From assembly GCF_000576555.1 (NCBI RefSeq), contig NZ_CP007145.1, positions 4,300,501-4,364,500 of the forward strand: 64,000 nucleotides of DNA, given 5' to 3'. Origin of the DNA: Hymenobacter swuensis DY53 (GTDB lineage Bacteria > Bacteroidota > Bacteroidia > Cytophagales > Hymenobacteraceae). Numbering within the stretch: the first letter of the stretch is position 1; the number at the start of each line of letters is the position of its first letter. The notes under the pieces were generated by a model. That model was not told the origin of the DNA. It was given only the letters and a program-made list of their open reading frames with translations, and ran no database searches. A program made the position numbers and the translations under genes. Of this stretch, positions 32,324 to 42,293 are shown one piece after another.

Positions 32324-33211
32324 TCAGCTAGTCGGGCCGTTATCAACCCGCGCTTCCACGGTAGTCTGCACCGTTGAAGATACCGCTGACAACAGGTCGT
32401 AGCCCGTGGCAGCCTCAATGGCATTTACCGTAGTCCGGTACGTACCCCAAGTGGTGCTTAGCGAGTTATCATTGGGCGTATCAATGGCAATAACACGGGT
32501 GCTAGTGGTTACCCGGGCAGCGTCGCCGGTACCCACGGGCAACACCACAATTACCTTCCAGCAACGGGCGGGCACTGTGATGCGGCCAGCATCAATGGTG
32601 GCAGCGTAACCGTTGGATCCGGTGCCTCCTTTGCCATAGCTTCCGCAGATAACATACAGCTCATTGCCCGCATTCACGAGCGTACGGCAGTAGTTCTCCA
32701 GGTTAGCCCAGGTGCGCTGGTTGTTGTTCGGAGCCTGGGGCATCATATTGGTCATCAGAAAGGTAGCGGAGTTATCAGCTACCGAGCCCGTACGGTCGGC
32801 GGAAGGGCAGTTATGGCCCCGGTCGAAGCCGGAACCGCTGTAGCTGCTGCTACCCGCACGGTACCATCCTGATGGCAACGTGGCATCGGCCGCAAAATTA
32901 TCCTGACGGGCAGTGCTGCCCAGCCAGGCACTGCTCAGGTGCCAGCTAACCCAGTTCGGAATGCCTCGGTCGCGGTGGTACGACATGGCGAACTGCGTTT
33001 TGCTCATCAGATAGTTGGTGTAGTTGCTGGTGCTGGTGGTGGCCCCGCTGGGGTTGCCCATGGCTAGGTTACTGTCGCGCGTGGCAGTAGCATCGGCACT
33101 TTGCGAGGAAGCGCTGGGGCTACCGGCGGGTACCACGGCATCTTTGGAGCAGGAAACGGCCACGCTGGTAAGCAGGGCTAGGCTGAGGAAACGGGTAATG
33201 GTACGCTGCAT
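32324..33211 (-). CDS. Secreted DNA/RNA non-specific endonuclease (NucA/NucB His-Asn-Mg type), lipoprotein
   Basis: 295 residues. The N-terminus is a lipoprotein signal: hydrophobic LALLTSVAVSC with the lipobox Cys near residue 21, followed by a Ser/Ala/Thr-rich linker to about residue 60. The catalytic core has the family motif GFDRGHNCPSADR with general-base His133, then FLMTNMMPQAPNNNQRTWANLENYCR, which contains the metal-binding Asn. The C-terminal half resembles bacterial NUC domains (CWKVIVVLPVG, VIAIDTPND). It probably degrades extracellular nucleic acid at the cell surface, for nutrient use or eDNA turnover. No immunity gene is next to it, as expected for a surface nuclease rather than a toxin. 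Confidence 0.9.
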   Translation of the reverse strand: MQRTITRFLSLALLTSVAVSCSKDAVVPAGSPSASSQSADATATRDSNLAMGNPSGATTSTSNYTNYLMSKTQFAMSYHRDRGIPNWVSWHLSSAWLGSTARQDNFAADATLPSGWYRAGSSSYSGSGFDRGHNCPSADRTGSVADNSATFLMTNMMPQAPNNNQRTWANLENYCRTLVNAGNELYVICGSYGKGGTGSNGYAATIDAGRITVPARCWKVIVVLPVGTGDAARVTTSTRVIAIDTPNDNSLSTTWGTYRTTVNAIEAATGYDLLSAVSSTVQTTVEARVDNGPTS

Positions 33212-33663
33212 GTAGAGAAAGGTGTGGTTGGTTGGAGAGGTGAAAGAGATAGGAGGAAGCCGCTTTCCAACCGCAAAAATGGAGCTTCAATCCCGGCTGT
33301 ACGTTACCGGAAGATTATCATTTTCCGAAGTGGGAAAGCCCTGACAAAATGCGAGTTTCCTGAAAGTATTGTACTACCTTCTTCCAAAAATGCCATAATT
33401 ATATAGCCGCCCTGCAAAGTCCGCTACCAATTCCTTTACCCTTGCTTTCTTCGACTCCCATATAGAACCCTCTGCTCGTGTTTCAGGGCACGTTTATCTC
33501 CCTATCCGTGCCCGATAGCAGGCTCAAGCGCAGACTTTGTCTGCGCTGCTTTTCGCGTACCCATTAAACATGAAAATCCCCGCTGACCTGCAACAGCGGG
33601 GATTTTCGTACAACGAACGATAGGGATAGTAGGGTGGATATGTATAGATAAAGGACTTAACGG
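33212..33663. other. Intergenic region of about 450 bp
   Basis: Contains the upstream region of the nuclease gene (AT-rich 33290-33420), a hairpin agcgcagac/gtctgcgct (33527-33547) and the terminator at 33573-33606. No coding frame supported. Confidence 0.5.
33573..33606 (-). terminator. Terminator of the large T9SS cargo gene
   Basis: A perfect 13-bp stem aaaatccccgctg and cagcggggatttt with an 8-base loop lies about 58 bp after the stop at 33664. Confidence 0.8.
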
Positions 33664-35892
33664 TTATTGCTGGACAACCAGACGCTGCGTGCCGATGCGC
33701 TGACCAGCTTTGTCCAACAGCGTTACCTGATACAAACCGGGCGTGAGGCTGCCGGCCGACATGGAAGCCCGGGCACCGCTTACCGTTTGCCGGCTTACTT
33801 CTTTGCCCAATTGATTGTACACGGCAACCTGATATTTAGCCCCCACCTGACCGGGCACTTTCATGCGTACCTGCTCCGTGCTGGAAGCGGGGTTCGGGTA
33901 CAGTTCAAACACAATTACCGGGGGCCGCAACGACACTGAAATAACGTTCGAGTAGGTTTCTTGACCATTTAAATCAACCTGCCGCAGACGGTAGTACAGA
34001 TTTGGTGCGTTTAGCGAAACGCCATCATAGTCGCGGAACAGGTACTGACGGGTGGTTGTGGAGTTACCGGCAGCGTTTACCCGGCCCAGGTCCTGAAAAT
34101 TTCCGTTTGCCGACAAAGAGCGCTCCACAATAAAGTGGCTGCTGTTGGCTTCTGCGCTGGTCTGCCAGCTTACGTCAATGGCGCCGTCGCTGCTTACCGC
34201 TTTAAAGGAGGTGAGGGTAACCGGGGAATTTACCGGCGGCGTGATAGAAGAAGGGAAGCCCGAAGGAGTGTCCTCGGCAAAGGCGTAATAGATGCGCGTA
34301 TCGGCCAGTGCAGCAATACCGTTAGTCAGCACCACTTCCACCCAATCGAAGTCACGCGTCGTGCGGAACGACAGTTCCTGCTTGCCATTTGCCAGCAACT
34401 CCAGCGTAACCAACGACGGATCGGCAATGGTTTCTACCAGTTGCGAGCCATCGGTACCGGTGCCTTTGGCAACCCCCGTGTAGGTGCTCACCTGAATGCG
34501 GGACAATAGCTGCGCGTCAATCAGGCCGGTTCCCAGGCCCAGTACCACTCCGGCGCGGTTGCCGGCTTTGGCCGGGCCGTTCAGCTGCAATTTCAGCCGC
34601 GTACTTCCTCCCACGGCCAGCGTGGCATTGTAGGACGCATAGTTAGTGGTGAGGTCCTCGTCGGCAGCAAGCTCTGGATTGGAAATACCGCAGTTGGCAC
34701 ACAGCAGGCTGCCATTTACCTGGTGGCGGCTCGTAGGAGCAGCAAAGCTGGAAATACGGGCAGCCTGGTCGCGGAATACGCGGGGCTCCAGCCCGAAGCC
34801 ATAGTATACCCGCAGGTTATCCAAGGCCCCCAGCAGGCTCACACGCCGGATTTCAACCCGGTCGAACGGCTTGGTTGCCGCCATCCGGATGTGGTATTTG
34901 CCCCCGGGTAATACACTCAGGCTCAGGAGGCCGGCACCCGTACCGGTTTCCTGCACGGTATTGCCCAAATAGGTAGTCAGGCGCAGGCCCGACAGCACGC
35001 TGGCATCAAGCAGGCCGCCGCTGCCCAGCACGAAACCGGCGTAGTAGCCGGCAGGGGCTGTGCCTTCCAGCTGCGTTTGCAGCGTGGTAGGGCAGCTCAG
35101 ATCCAACAGCGCACCCATGGTGGCGTAATTGGTCAGGTCCGTGTCCACGGCGTTAACCGGGTTGCTTACGTTGGAATTCACGCAGACGGTAATCCCGTTA
35201 TCTACTGCTTGGGTGCTGTAGTTAGCAACCGAAGGCGTTGCAAAACGCGACACATAACCTTTGGCCGTGGTAATCTGGTTGGTACCGATACCGTAGGCGT
35301 AATACACCTTCAGCTTGTAGCCCAACGATACCAATGAAGCCGCTTCAATTTCAATCTGATCGAAGGGCAGCTCAGCAGTAAACTCCAGTGGAGTAGGCCC
35401 AGTGGATGAACCCAACAGCACCGCCGCCAGATTCGCATCCACAATTTTAGTTTCCTGGAGCTGGGAGCTGCCGCCGTTGCCGCTCAGGTATGTGCGGATT
35501 TTAATAAGGGAAGCAGCATTAACGCCCACCAGATTCAACACTCCGCCGTCGCGCTCTACCATGATACCGGCCCGGTGCCCGGCTGGCACCAAACCATCCA
35601 TGTCCATGCGCAGCTTCAGCGTTTTGGTCACCAGCACACTCAGCGGCACATTCATGGTGGCAGCCGTCGTAAAATCGGCATCGGTGGCGTACCCCGGGTT
35701 GCTTACCGACCCAAAGCAGGTGGTAATGTTCAGGACCGTGTTGCAGTCGATGATAGGAGTAGCTCCTGAATTCCCGGAATTAGAATAAATAGGTGGAGTA
35801 GTCCCCTGCCCGGATGCCTGACTTAGGGCAAACAAGCTTGCGCAAAAGGTGGAAATCCAGCGCCGGGTGGCGGTTGTGTAGAACTGAACCAT
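33664..35892 (-). CDS. T9SS-secreted protein with three tandem repeats and a sorting domain
   Basis: 742 residues from the ATG at 35892. A signal peptide ends near ALSQASGQ. Three homologous blocks of about 160 residues follow (approximately 45-210, 220-375 and 385-550). Each opens with a D-x-D-L/F-T-x-x-A motif (ATDADFTTAATM, AVDTDLTNYATM, AADEDLTTNYAS), contains GxxAGxVL-like (GHRAGIMVE, GYYAGFVLG, GNRAGVVLG), continues to an ISTY-like strand and ends in DRVEI or DWVEVV followed by xxYYAFG. A fibronectin-III-like module (VTLTSFKAVSSDGAIDVSWQ) and a type A T9SS C-terminal sorting domain (FELYPNPASSTEQVRMKVPG to the terminus) complete it. Such proteins are exported and anchored to the cell surface. 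The repeat unit is not a family I recognise. Confidence 0.88.
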   Translation of the reverse strand: MVQFYTTATRRWISTFCASLFALSQASGQGTTPPIYSNSGNSGATPIIDCNTVLNITTCFGSVSNPGYATDADFTTAATMNVPLSVLVTKTLKLRMDMDGLVPAGHRAGIMVERDGGVLNLVGVNAASLIKIRTYLSGNGGSSQLQETKIVDANLAAVLLGSSTGPTPLEFTAELPFDQIEIEAASLVSLGYKLKVYYAYGIGTNQITTAKGYVSRFATPSVANYSTQAVDNGITVCVNSNVSNPVNAVDTDLTNYATMGALLDLSCPTTLQTQLEGTAPAGYYAGFVLGSGGLLDASVLSGLRLTTYLGNTVQETGTGAGLLSLSVLPGGKYHIRMAATKPFDRVEIRRVSLLGALDNLRVYYGFGLEPRVFRDQAARISSFAAPTSRHQVNGSLLCANCGISNPELAADEDLTTNYASYNATLAVGGSTRLKLQLNGPAKAGNRAGVVLGLGTGLIDAQLLSRIQVSTYTGVAKGTGTDGSQLVETIADPSLVTLELLANGKQELSFRTTRDFDWVEVVLTNGIAALADTRIYYAFAEDTPSGFPSSITPPVNSPVTLTSFKAVSSDGAIDVSWQTSAEANSSHFIVERSLSANGNFQDLGRVNAAGNSTTTRQYLFRDYDGVSLNAPNLYYRLRQVDLNGQETYSNVISVSLRPPVIVFELYPNPASSTEQVRMKVPGQVGAKYQVAVYNQLGKEVSRQTVSGARASMSAGSLTPGLYQVTLLDKAGQRIGTQRLVVQQ

Positions 35893-36210
35893 GTACAAGT
35901 GAAAATTAGGGGAAGAATTGGCGTCAAACACCTGACAACCAGCAGAGTAGTTGGCAAGAAGGTTACCAATTCTTATTTTTCACTTCAAGTAATTGATTAT
36001 CAATGTTTTGAGTAATATTAAGTTTCCGTATATAGTTTCAAATCGGAACAATTATTCCTAAATAGAGAAACGTTAGTATCCCAGAAAAAACCCTCCTATA
36101 CTCGCAGATTCGCCCACTTTCCCAAAAACAAAAACCACCAGACTGTTTTACCGTCAAATGGTAACTCGTTGTGCTGTGTACCCGTCCTTTCCTTTTCTCT
36201 TTGCTGAGCT
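35893..36210. other. Divergent intergenic region, AT-rich
   Basis: 318 bp between the T9SS cargo gene (leftward) and the sigma54-dependent regulator (rightward). It should hold both promoters. It is clearly richer in A+T than the coding flanks. No repeats or frames of note. Confidence 0.5.
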
Positions 36211-37578
36211 ATGAGCATTGCATTACCCATTACCATCTTCATTGTGGAAGATAACGCCTGGTATGGCGAACTACTGGAATATAAACTTGCCCAGAACCCC
36301 GATTATACCATCCGGCGCTTCACTACCGCCCAATCCTGCCTGCAGCACCTGCACGAGAAACCCGACATTATCACTCTGGACTACTCCCTTCCCGATGGCA
36401 AAGGCGACCAGGTGCTCCTCCAGATTCAGGAGCGTTTGCCGGAAGTAGCCGTTATTGTCATTTCGGGACAGGAGGATGTGCGCACGGCTATCGGCCTGCT
36501 CCGCCAAGGGGCTTTCGACTATCTGGTGAAGGATGAAGAAACAGCTGACCGCCTTTGGAATACGGTTGGCAACATCCGCAAGCAATTGGCTCTGCGCCAG
36601 GAGAACACCCGGCTGAAAGAGCAGATCGGGCATAAATATGACCCCCAACGTGCCATTCTGGGCAATAGCACCCAGATTCAGCAACTCTACACCCTCATTG
36701 ATAAAGCCGCCCGCACCAACATAACCGTTTCCATCAGTGGCGAAACGGGAACGGGTAAGGAATTGGTAGCTAAAGCCATTCACTTCCGCTCAGAGCGTCG
36801 TGAAGCTGCCTTTGTAGCCGTAAATGTGGCGGCTATTCCGCGGGAGCTGATTGAAAGCGAATTGTTCGGCCACGAGAAAGGGGCCTTCACGGGGGCCGTG
36901 GGCCGCCGGATCGGCCGGTTTGAGGAAGCACACAAAGGCACCCTGTTTCTGGATGAAATTTCGGAGCTGGACCTGGCGTTGCAGGCCAAACTGCTGCGGG
37001 TGCTGCAGGAACGGGAAGTAACCCGCGTAGGCGGCAACACCCGCATTCCGTTTGATGCCCGCCTGATGGTAGCCACGCACCGCGACCTGGGCCAGGAAGT
37101 AAAAGAAGGGCGGTTCCGGGAGGATTTGTACTACCGCCTGCTGGGGCTGCCCATCCTGCTGCCACCCTTGCGTGAGCGGGGCCAGGACGTGCTGCTGCTG
37201 GCCGATGCATTTCTGCAGGAGTTCTGCACCCAGAACAACATGGTAACGTGTGTTCTCTCCGACGCGGCCCGGCAGAAGCTGCTGCACTACGCCTTTCCGG
37301 GCAACGTGCGCGAGCTGAAAGCCGTGGTGGAGCTGGCCGCCGTACTGGCCGAAAACGACCAGATTCAGCCTCAGGATCTGCCGTTGCGCCACCCACAAGG
37401 CACGCAGCCGGATACTGCCGTGGTCGGCAATGAGTCGCTGCGCACCCAGATGTCTACCATTGTGCAGCGGTATCTGGATGCCCACAACGGAAATATTTTG
37501 CAGGTAGCCGCCAAGCTGCAAATCGGAAAGTCAACTATTTACCGTATGGTTCAGAACAACGAAGTCCGGATTCGTTGA
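36211..37578 (+). CDS. Sigma54-dependent response regulator (NtrC family)
   Basis: 455 residues. Receiver domain with phospho-acceptor D57 in IITLDYSLPDG and the lysine in YLVKDEE. AAA+ domain with Walker A GETGTGKE, the sigma54-contacting GAFTGA loop at residues 224-229, Walker B GTLFLDEISEL, and the arginine-finger segment FREDLYYRL. A C-terminal Fis-type helix-turn-helix (about 415-450, GNILQVAAKLQIGKSTIYRMVQ) binds enhancers. Because the GAFTGA motif is intact, it should activate sigma54 promoters. It is followed 22 bp later by a hybrid kinase, the likely partner, and is divergent from the T9SS cargo gene. Start ATG at 36211 immediately precedes the receiver fold. Confidence 0.95.
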   Translation: MSIALPITIFIVEDNAWYGELLEYKLAQNPDYTIRRFTTAQSCLQHLHEKPDIITLDYSLPDGKGDQVLLQIQERLPEVAVIVISGQEDVRTAIGLLRQGAFDYLVKDEETADRLWNTVGNIRKQLALRQENTRLKEQIGHKYDPQRAILGNSTQIQQLYTLIDKAARTNITVSISGETGTGKELVAKAIHFRSERREAAFVAVNVAAIPRELIESELFGHEKGAFTGAVGRRIGRFEEAHKGTLFLDEISELDLALQAKLLRVLQEREVTRVGGNTRIPFDARLMVATHRDLGQEVKEGRFREDLYYRLLGLPILLPPLRERGQDVLLLADAFLQEFCTQNNMVTCVLSDAARQKLLHYAFPGNVRELKAVVELAAVLAENDQIQPQDLPLRHPQGTQPDTAVVGNESLRTQMSTIVQRYLDAHNGNILQVAAKLQIGKSTIYRMVQNNEVRIR

Positions 37579-37600
37579 TTCAGGTTCTTTTCCATATGCT

Positions 37601-40600
37601 ATGAGTTCAACCAGTCATCGGCACTGGGGCAGGCAGCTACGCCATGCCCAGCGCACCGCGCTTGCCGCCCGTACGGCCTGTACCGAAGCTAACCAGCAAC
37701 TGACGGAGCTGCGGGCCCGCTCCCAAGCCTCGGCGGCACAGGCTGCCGCCCTGCTCCAGACGATGACCACGGCTATTCTGGCGGAAAACCAGGACCACCT
37801 CGTCACGCTCATCAACCAGCGGATGTGCGACCTGTTTCATTTGCCACACGAAGCTACTTACTATACCGGCCAGCCCGCCGGGCGGCTCGTGCGCGAATGT
37901 GGGCAGTTAGTTGATCCGGAGGCCATTCTGGCGCAAAACCAGCAGTTGGTAGCGGCCCAGGAGCGCAGCAGCGGCGTGCTGGTGAAGCTGCGCGACGGCC
38001 GGATCATGCAGCAGGACTATCTGCCGGTAGTGCAGAACGGCGTGACGGTGCTCCATATCTGGAGCTACGAGGATGTAACCCAGCAGCAGCTGGCCCAGCG
38101 GCGGGTGCAGGAACTGAGCCAACTGGCGGAGCAAAGCCCCCAGCCTATCATTCGCTTCAGTCAGTGCGGCCGAGCTCTGTATTCCAACCCGGCGGCGGCT
38201 CCTGTGCTGGCGGCCCTGGCGCAACCCACGGAGGCCGCCTGTCGGCACTGGCTGCAGCAGGAAATCAGCCAGACCCTGGCAGCGGGTCAGCCTCGTACAG
38301 TAGAGCACCCGCTGGCCGAGGAGTTCTACCTCTGGACTATTGCGCCGCTGCCCGAAGAGCAGGAAGTAAACCTGTACCTGACTACTATTACCGAGCGCCG
38401 CCGGGCAACAGCCGATTTGCTACGCAACCAACTGTTTACGGCCCGCATCAACGATACGGTACCCAATATCGTTTTCATCTACGATCTGCCAACTCACAGT
38501 ATTCAGTACTGTAATAAGCAGGTAGAAGTCATTTTGGGGTATAGTGCTGAGGAGATTCTGGCCATGGGCTCTGCCATGGGGGAGTTGCTGGTCCACCCCG
38601 ATGATGTATTGATTTCGCAATCAAAAGGTCGCCGACGCCACTTGATGCAGGATGGGGAGGTGATGAGTTCGGAGTACCGCTTCCGGCACCGCAACGGCTC
38701 ATGGCGGTGGCTGAACCTAAAAAGCACCTGCTTCACCCGTCACCCTAACGGATTTGTGTGGCAGCTGGTTGGCTCGGCAGCTGATGTAACGGAACGGCGG
38801 GAAACGGAAGAACAGCTCCGGCAGAGCAGGCTGTTTGTGGAACGCGTCACCAACACCACCCCCAATCTGATTTACATCTACGATGTTCTTACCGAGTCGA
38901 ACATCTACTGTAACCGCTTTGTAGAAACCACTTTAGGTTACACGGAGGAGGAACTAAAGGCTATGGGCAACCGCATGATTCCCAGCCTTATGCCAGAATC
39001 CGAGGCCCAACGGCTGCAGCAGCACTTTGCAGAAGTAGCGAACTGCCCGGATGGCGAGATTCTGCATCTGGAGTATTTCCTGCACCACCGCAACGGCTCC
39101 ATCCGCTGGCTGCGCATCAGCAATACGGCCTTTGCCCGCGACGAGCAGGGCCGCGTAACGCAGATTGTGGGCTCGGCGGAAGATATTACCCGCTGGAAGA
39201 TTGCCGATGAGCAGCGCCGCTCGGCCAACCGCCGCCTAGCCGAGCAGAACCGCCTGTTCCGTCAGGTAATCGATACGGTTCCCAACCTGATTTACCTCAA
39301 GGACAGCAGCGGCAACTATATTCTGGCCAACCAGGCTACGGCCCAGCTGTACAGCCTCTCCAACGAAGCCCTGCTCCAAACATCGGCCGTTGATCTGCTC
39401 AAGAGCTTCCCGGACCTGCAGCGCCACCAAGTGCAGGATGAGGAAGTGCTCCGTACCCGGCAGGAGCTGGATATGGAAGATACCTTCGCCGATGCACAGG
39501 GCCGGCTGCGGTGGTTCCGAACAGTGAAGCGCCCTTTTGTGCTGGCCGATGGCACCGTGCAGGTGCTGGGCGTGGATAATGATATTACAGAGCTGAAGCA
39601 GACGGAACAGGCATTGCAACAGGCTAAAGAGGTAGCCGAACAGAATGCCCAAGCCCGCCAGACGTTTCTCACCAACATGAGCCACGAAATCCGGACGCCC
39701 ATGAATGGCATTATGGGCTTGGCGGAGTTGCTTTCGAAAACGGACCTGACCACCGACCAGCGGCACTATCTGCACCACATCCGTCATTCAGCTGAGAACC
39801 TGTTGGTTGTTATCAACGATATTCTGGACATGGCGCAACTGGGTGCCGGGCGGGTAAAGCTGGAAACGGTGCCGTTTGAGCTGCAGGAAGTTCTTAAGGC
39901 CAGCTGCCAGGCCCTCATGCCCCGGGCTACCGAAAAAGGCATTGGCCTGCGCCTGCAGCTGCCCCCGGAGCCCGGCCCCATCTGGGTATTGGGCGACCCG
40001 TACCGCCTCCGGCAGATTCTGCTTAACTTACTCAGCAACGCCATCAAATTCACCGAAAAGGGCCAGGTGTTACTGGTGTGCAAGCAGCTCAGTGCCCCCC
40101 ATGAGTCGCCCCAATTCCTCTTTTCCGTACTGGATACGGGCATTGGCATATCGTCTGGGCAGTTGCAGCAGTTGTTTGAACCCTTCACCCAGGCCTCGGC
40201 CAGCACTGCCCGCGAGTATGGCGGCTCGGGGCTAGGGCTAAGTATTTCCCGCGGGCTGGTAGAATTGCTGGGCGGTGAGCTGACGGCCGAAAGTCGCCTG
40301 CACCACGGCAGCACCTTCCGCTTCGCACTACACTTCACTGCGGTGCAGCCACCCACACTGGTAGCGCCCAGTCCGGCTCCCAACTACCAAGGGCTGAGTG
40401 GCCGCCGCGTGCTGCTCACCGAGGATAACGCCGTAAATCAGCTGCTGGTACAGGTAATGCTGAAAGGCTGGGGCCTGGAGGTAGACACGGCATCGTCCGG
40501 GCCAGAAGCTCTGGCGCTGTTCCGCCAGCACCGCTACGATGTGGTATTGATGGACATTCAGATGCCCGGCATGGATGGCGTGGCCACTACCCACCTGCTA

Positions 40601-41179
40601 CGGGAACACCCCAACGCGGACCGGGCCGCCACGCCCGTGGTAGCCCTCACAGCCCACGCCATGCAGGGCGAAGCCGAGCGGTATCGGGCGGCCGGCTTGG
40701 ATGCCTACCTTTCCAAACCGTTTCGGGAAGAAGCGCTGTTTCGGGTGATTACCGACCTGCTGCACCCAGAGGCCGCTACCACCACTCTGCCGTCTACTCC
40801 CCCACCATCTATGCCTGCTGTTACCACCCAGGAGCCGCTTTACGACCTAAGCGGTCTGCGGCAGCTCACGAATAACGACGAAACATTCATTCGCCGCCTC
40901 ACCAACTTGTTCATTGACACCACCCCGCCCGTGGTAGCCGAACTGGAGCAGCACCTGGCAAACCAGCAGCTGGAGCAGTTGGGGGCAGCTGCGCATCATT
41001 TGAAAAGCTCCATTGATGGCCTTCAGGTAAAACAGCTGCGCACCGTACTGCGCGACCTGGAAGCTGCCGCCTATGCTCCCGAAACAGCTGATTGGAGCAG
41101 CCTCGGCCAGCAGGTTCGGCAGGTTCGCCTGACTGTGGAGGAAGTAATCCGGCAGCTACGAGTAGAATTTCCCACCTGA
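37601..41179 (+). CDS. Hybrid sensor histidine kinase with multiple PAS, receiver and Hpt domains
   Basis: 1192 residues, apparently cytoplasmic. An N-terminal helix (1-45) leads to about five PAS-like modules (approximately 48-165, 170-275, 280-395, 405-525, 540-670), the later three opening with the repeated D-T-V/T-P-N-L/I-V/I-x-I/L-x-D pattern. HisKA with phospho-acceptor H695 (MSHEIRTPMNG), HATPase_c with NLLSNAIKFT and EYGGSGLGLSIS, a receiver with D985 (MDIQMPGMDG), and a C-terminal Hpt domain with H1132 (AHHLKSS). The domain order implies a phosphorelay H695 to D985 to H1132 to D57 of the upstream sigma54 regulator. It starts at the ATG 22 bp after that gene, indicating co-transcription. 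The flavoprotein 28 bp downstream may be in the same transcript. Confidence 0.95.
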   Translation: MSSTSHRHWGRQLRHAQRTALAARTACTEANQQLTELRARSQASAAQAAALLQTMTTAILAENQDHLVTLINQRMCDLFHLPHEATYYTGQPAGRLVRECGQLVDPEAILAQNQQLVAAQERSSGVLVKLRDGRIMQQDYLPVVQNGVTVLHIWSYEDVTQQQLAQRRVQELSQLAEQSPQPIIRFSQCGRALYSNPAAAPVLAALAQPTEAACRHWLQQEISQTLAAGQPRTVEHPLAEEFYLWTIAPLPEEQEVNLYLTTITERRRATADLLRNQLFTARINDTVPNIVFIYDLPTHSIQYCNKQVEVILGYSAEEILAMGSAMGELLVHPDDVLISQSKGRRRHLMQDGEVMSSEYRFRHRNGSWRWLNLKSTCFTRHPNGFVWQLVGSAADVTERRETEEQLRQSRLFVERVTNTTPNLIYIYDVLTESNIYCNRFVETTLGYTEEELKAMGNRMIPSLMPESEAQRLQQHFAEVANCPDGEILHLEYFLHHRNGSIRWLRISNTAFARDEQGRVTQIVGSAEDITRWKIADEQRRSANRRLAEQNRLFRQVIDTVPNLIYLKDSSGNYILANQATAQLYSLSNEALLQTSAVDLLKSFPDLQRHQVQDEEVLRTRQELDMEDTFADAQGRLRWFRTVKRPFVLADGTVQVLGVDNDITELKQTEQALQQAKEVAEQNAQARQTFLTNMSHEIRTPMNGIMGLAELLSKTDLTTDQRHYLHHIRHSAENLLVVINDILDMAQLGAGRVKLETVPFELQEVLKASCQALMPRATEKGIGLRLQLPPEPGPIWVLGDPYRLRQILLNLLSNAIKFTEKGQVLLVCKQLSAPHESPQFLFSVLDTGIGISSGQLQQLFEPFTQASASTAREYGGSGLGLSISRGLVELLGGELTAESRLHHGSTFRFALHFTAVQPPTLVAPSPAPNYQGLSGRRVLLTEDNAVNQLLVQVMLKGWGLEVDTASSGPEALALFRQHRYDVVLMDIQMPGMDGVATTHLLREHPNADRAATPVVALTAHAMQGEAERYRAAGLDAYLSKPFREEALFRVITDLLHPEAATTTLPSTPPPSMPAVTTQEPLYDLSGLRQLTNNDETFIRRLTNLFIDTTPPVVAELEQHLANQQLEQLGAAAHHLKSSIDGLQVKQLRTVLRDLEAAAYAPETADWSSLGQQVRQVRLTVEEVIRQLRVEFPT

Positions 41180-41207
41180 TTTGTGAAGCGGCGCGTACCT
41201 GTGCATC

Positions 41208-42293
41208 ATGTTTGCTACCAACTTCCCTGCTTCTGCCAGCTCCCCGCTGGCCGTTGATACGCTGATCATCGGAGCCGGGCAGGCTGGGTTGGCGGCGGCC
41301 TATTACCTCCGGCAACGCGGGGCCTCCTTTGTAGTGTTGGAGGCCCAGCCGACCGTGGGGCACATTTGGGCCGCGCGCTACGATTCGTTGCGACTGTTTT
41401 CGCCGACCTGGGCCAGCGCCCTGCCGGGGCTGCCCTGGCCCGGGTCGGCCAACCGCTACCCAACCAAAGACGAAGCGGCAGCCTACCTGCAGCACTACGC
41501 TGGCCACTTTGCCCTACCCGTTGAAACCGGCCAGCGCGTAACACTGGTGCAGCCCGCCCCCACCGGTTACCTGGTTTGCACGGCAGCGGGCCGGCAGTAC
41601 ATGGCCCGCCGGGTTATTGTCTGCACCGGGCCCTACACTGCCCCGCGCGTTCCGGCTTTTGCAACGCAGCTGCCGGAAGCGGTTATGCAGCTGCACAGCA
41701 GCCAGTACCAGCGCCCGACGCAATTACCCGGGACCGGGCCGGTAGCTGTGGCAGGCAGCGGCAACTCGGCTCTGCAAATTGCCGCCGACCTTGCCGCTAC
41801 CGGCCGGCCAGTGCTGGTGGCTTTTGATGACAAAACGCCGGCGGCCCCCAATAACGCGGCCATGTGGCTTTTTCTACTGGCTACCGGTATACTGGAAGCA
41901 GGCCGCAACACTTGGCTGGGACGCTACATGCGCCGACAGTCCGAGCCCGTGGTAAGCGGCGACCTGCACCGGCTGCGGCAGTTTCCGAACGTGCAGTTTA
42001 TTGGGCGGGCGCTGGCCGTAACGGCGCTGGCGGGCCTGCAGGGCCGGCGGGCAGCTACGCCCCCGCTGGAGGCCGTGGTGTGGGCCACGGGTTTCGGGCC
42101 GGCGTATGCGTGGCTGCAGGTACCCGGGGTACTTTCCGCTACCGGTGAGCCAGTACATGAGCGAGGTCTCAGCCCGGTTGCCGGCCTGGCGTTCTTGGGA
42201 TTACCGTGGCTGCATAACCGCCGCTCAGCACTTATGGGCGGAGCAGCGGCCGATGCGGCCTACGTGGTAGATAACTTGTGTAAAAGCACATAA
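41208..42293 (+). CDS. FAD/NAD(P)-dependent oxidoreductase, CzcO/flavin-monooxygenase-like
   Basis: 361 residues. The N-terminal dinucleotide-binding motif GAGQAGLAAAYYL (FAD) follows a short lead, and a second, GSGNSALQIAADLA (NADPH), lies near residue 185. FGPAYAWL near the C-terminus, preceded by VVWATG, is the usual third nucleotide-contact region. The pattern is that of CzcO-like or YUCCA-type flavoproteins, which hydroxylate or oxidise small organic substrates or act as disulfide-like reductases; substrate not predictable. It starts 28 bp after the hybrid kinase, so it may be regulated or co-expressed with it. Start ATG at 41208; the sequence from VDTLIIGAGQAG is conserved. Confidence 0.88.
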   Translation: MFATNFPASASSPLAVDTLIIGAGQAGLAAAYYLRQRGASFVVLEAQPTVGHIWAARYDSLRLFSPTWASALPGLPWPGSANRYPTKDEAAAYLQHYAGHFALPVETGQRVTLVQPAPTGYLVCTAAGRQYMARRVIVCTGPYTAPRVPAFATQLPEAVMQLHSSQYQRPTQLPGTGPVAVAGSGNSALQIAADLAATGRPVLVAFDDKTPAAPNNAAMWLFLLATGILEAGRNTWLGRYMRRQSEPVVSGDLHRLRQFPNVQFIGRALAVTALAGLQGRRAATPPLEAVVWATGFGPAYAWLQVPGVLSATGEPVHERGLSPVAGLAFLGLPWLHNRRSALMGGAAADAAYVVDNLCKST

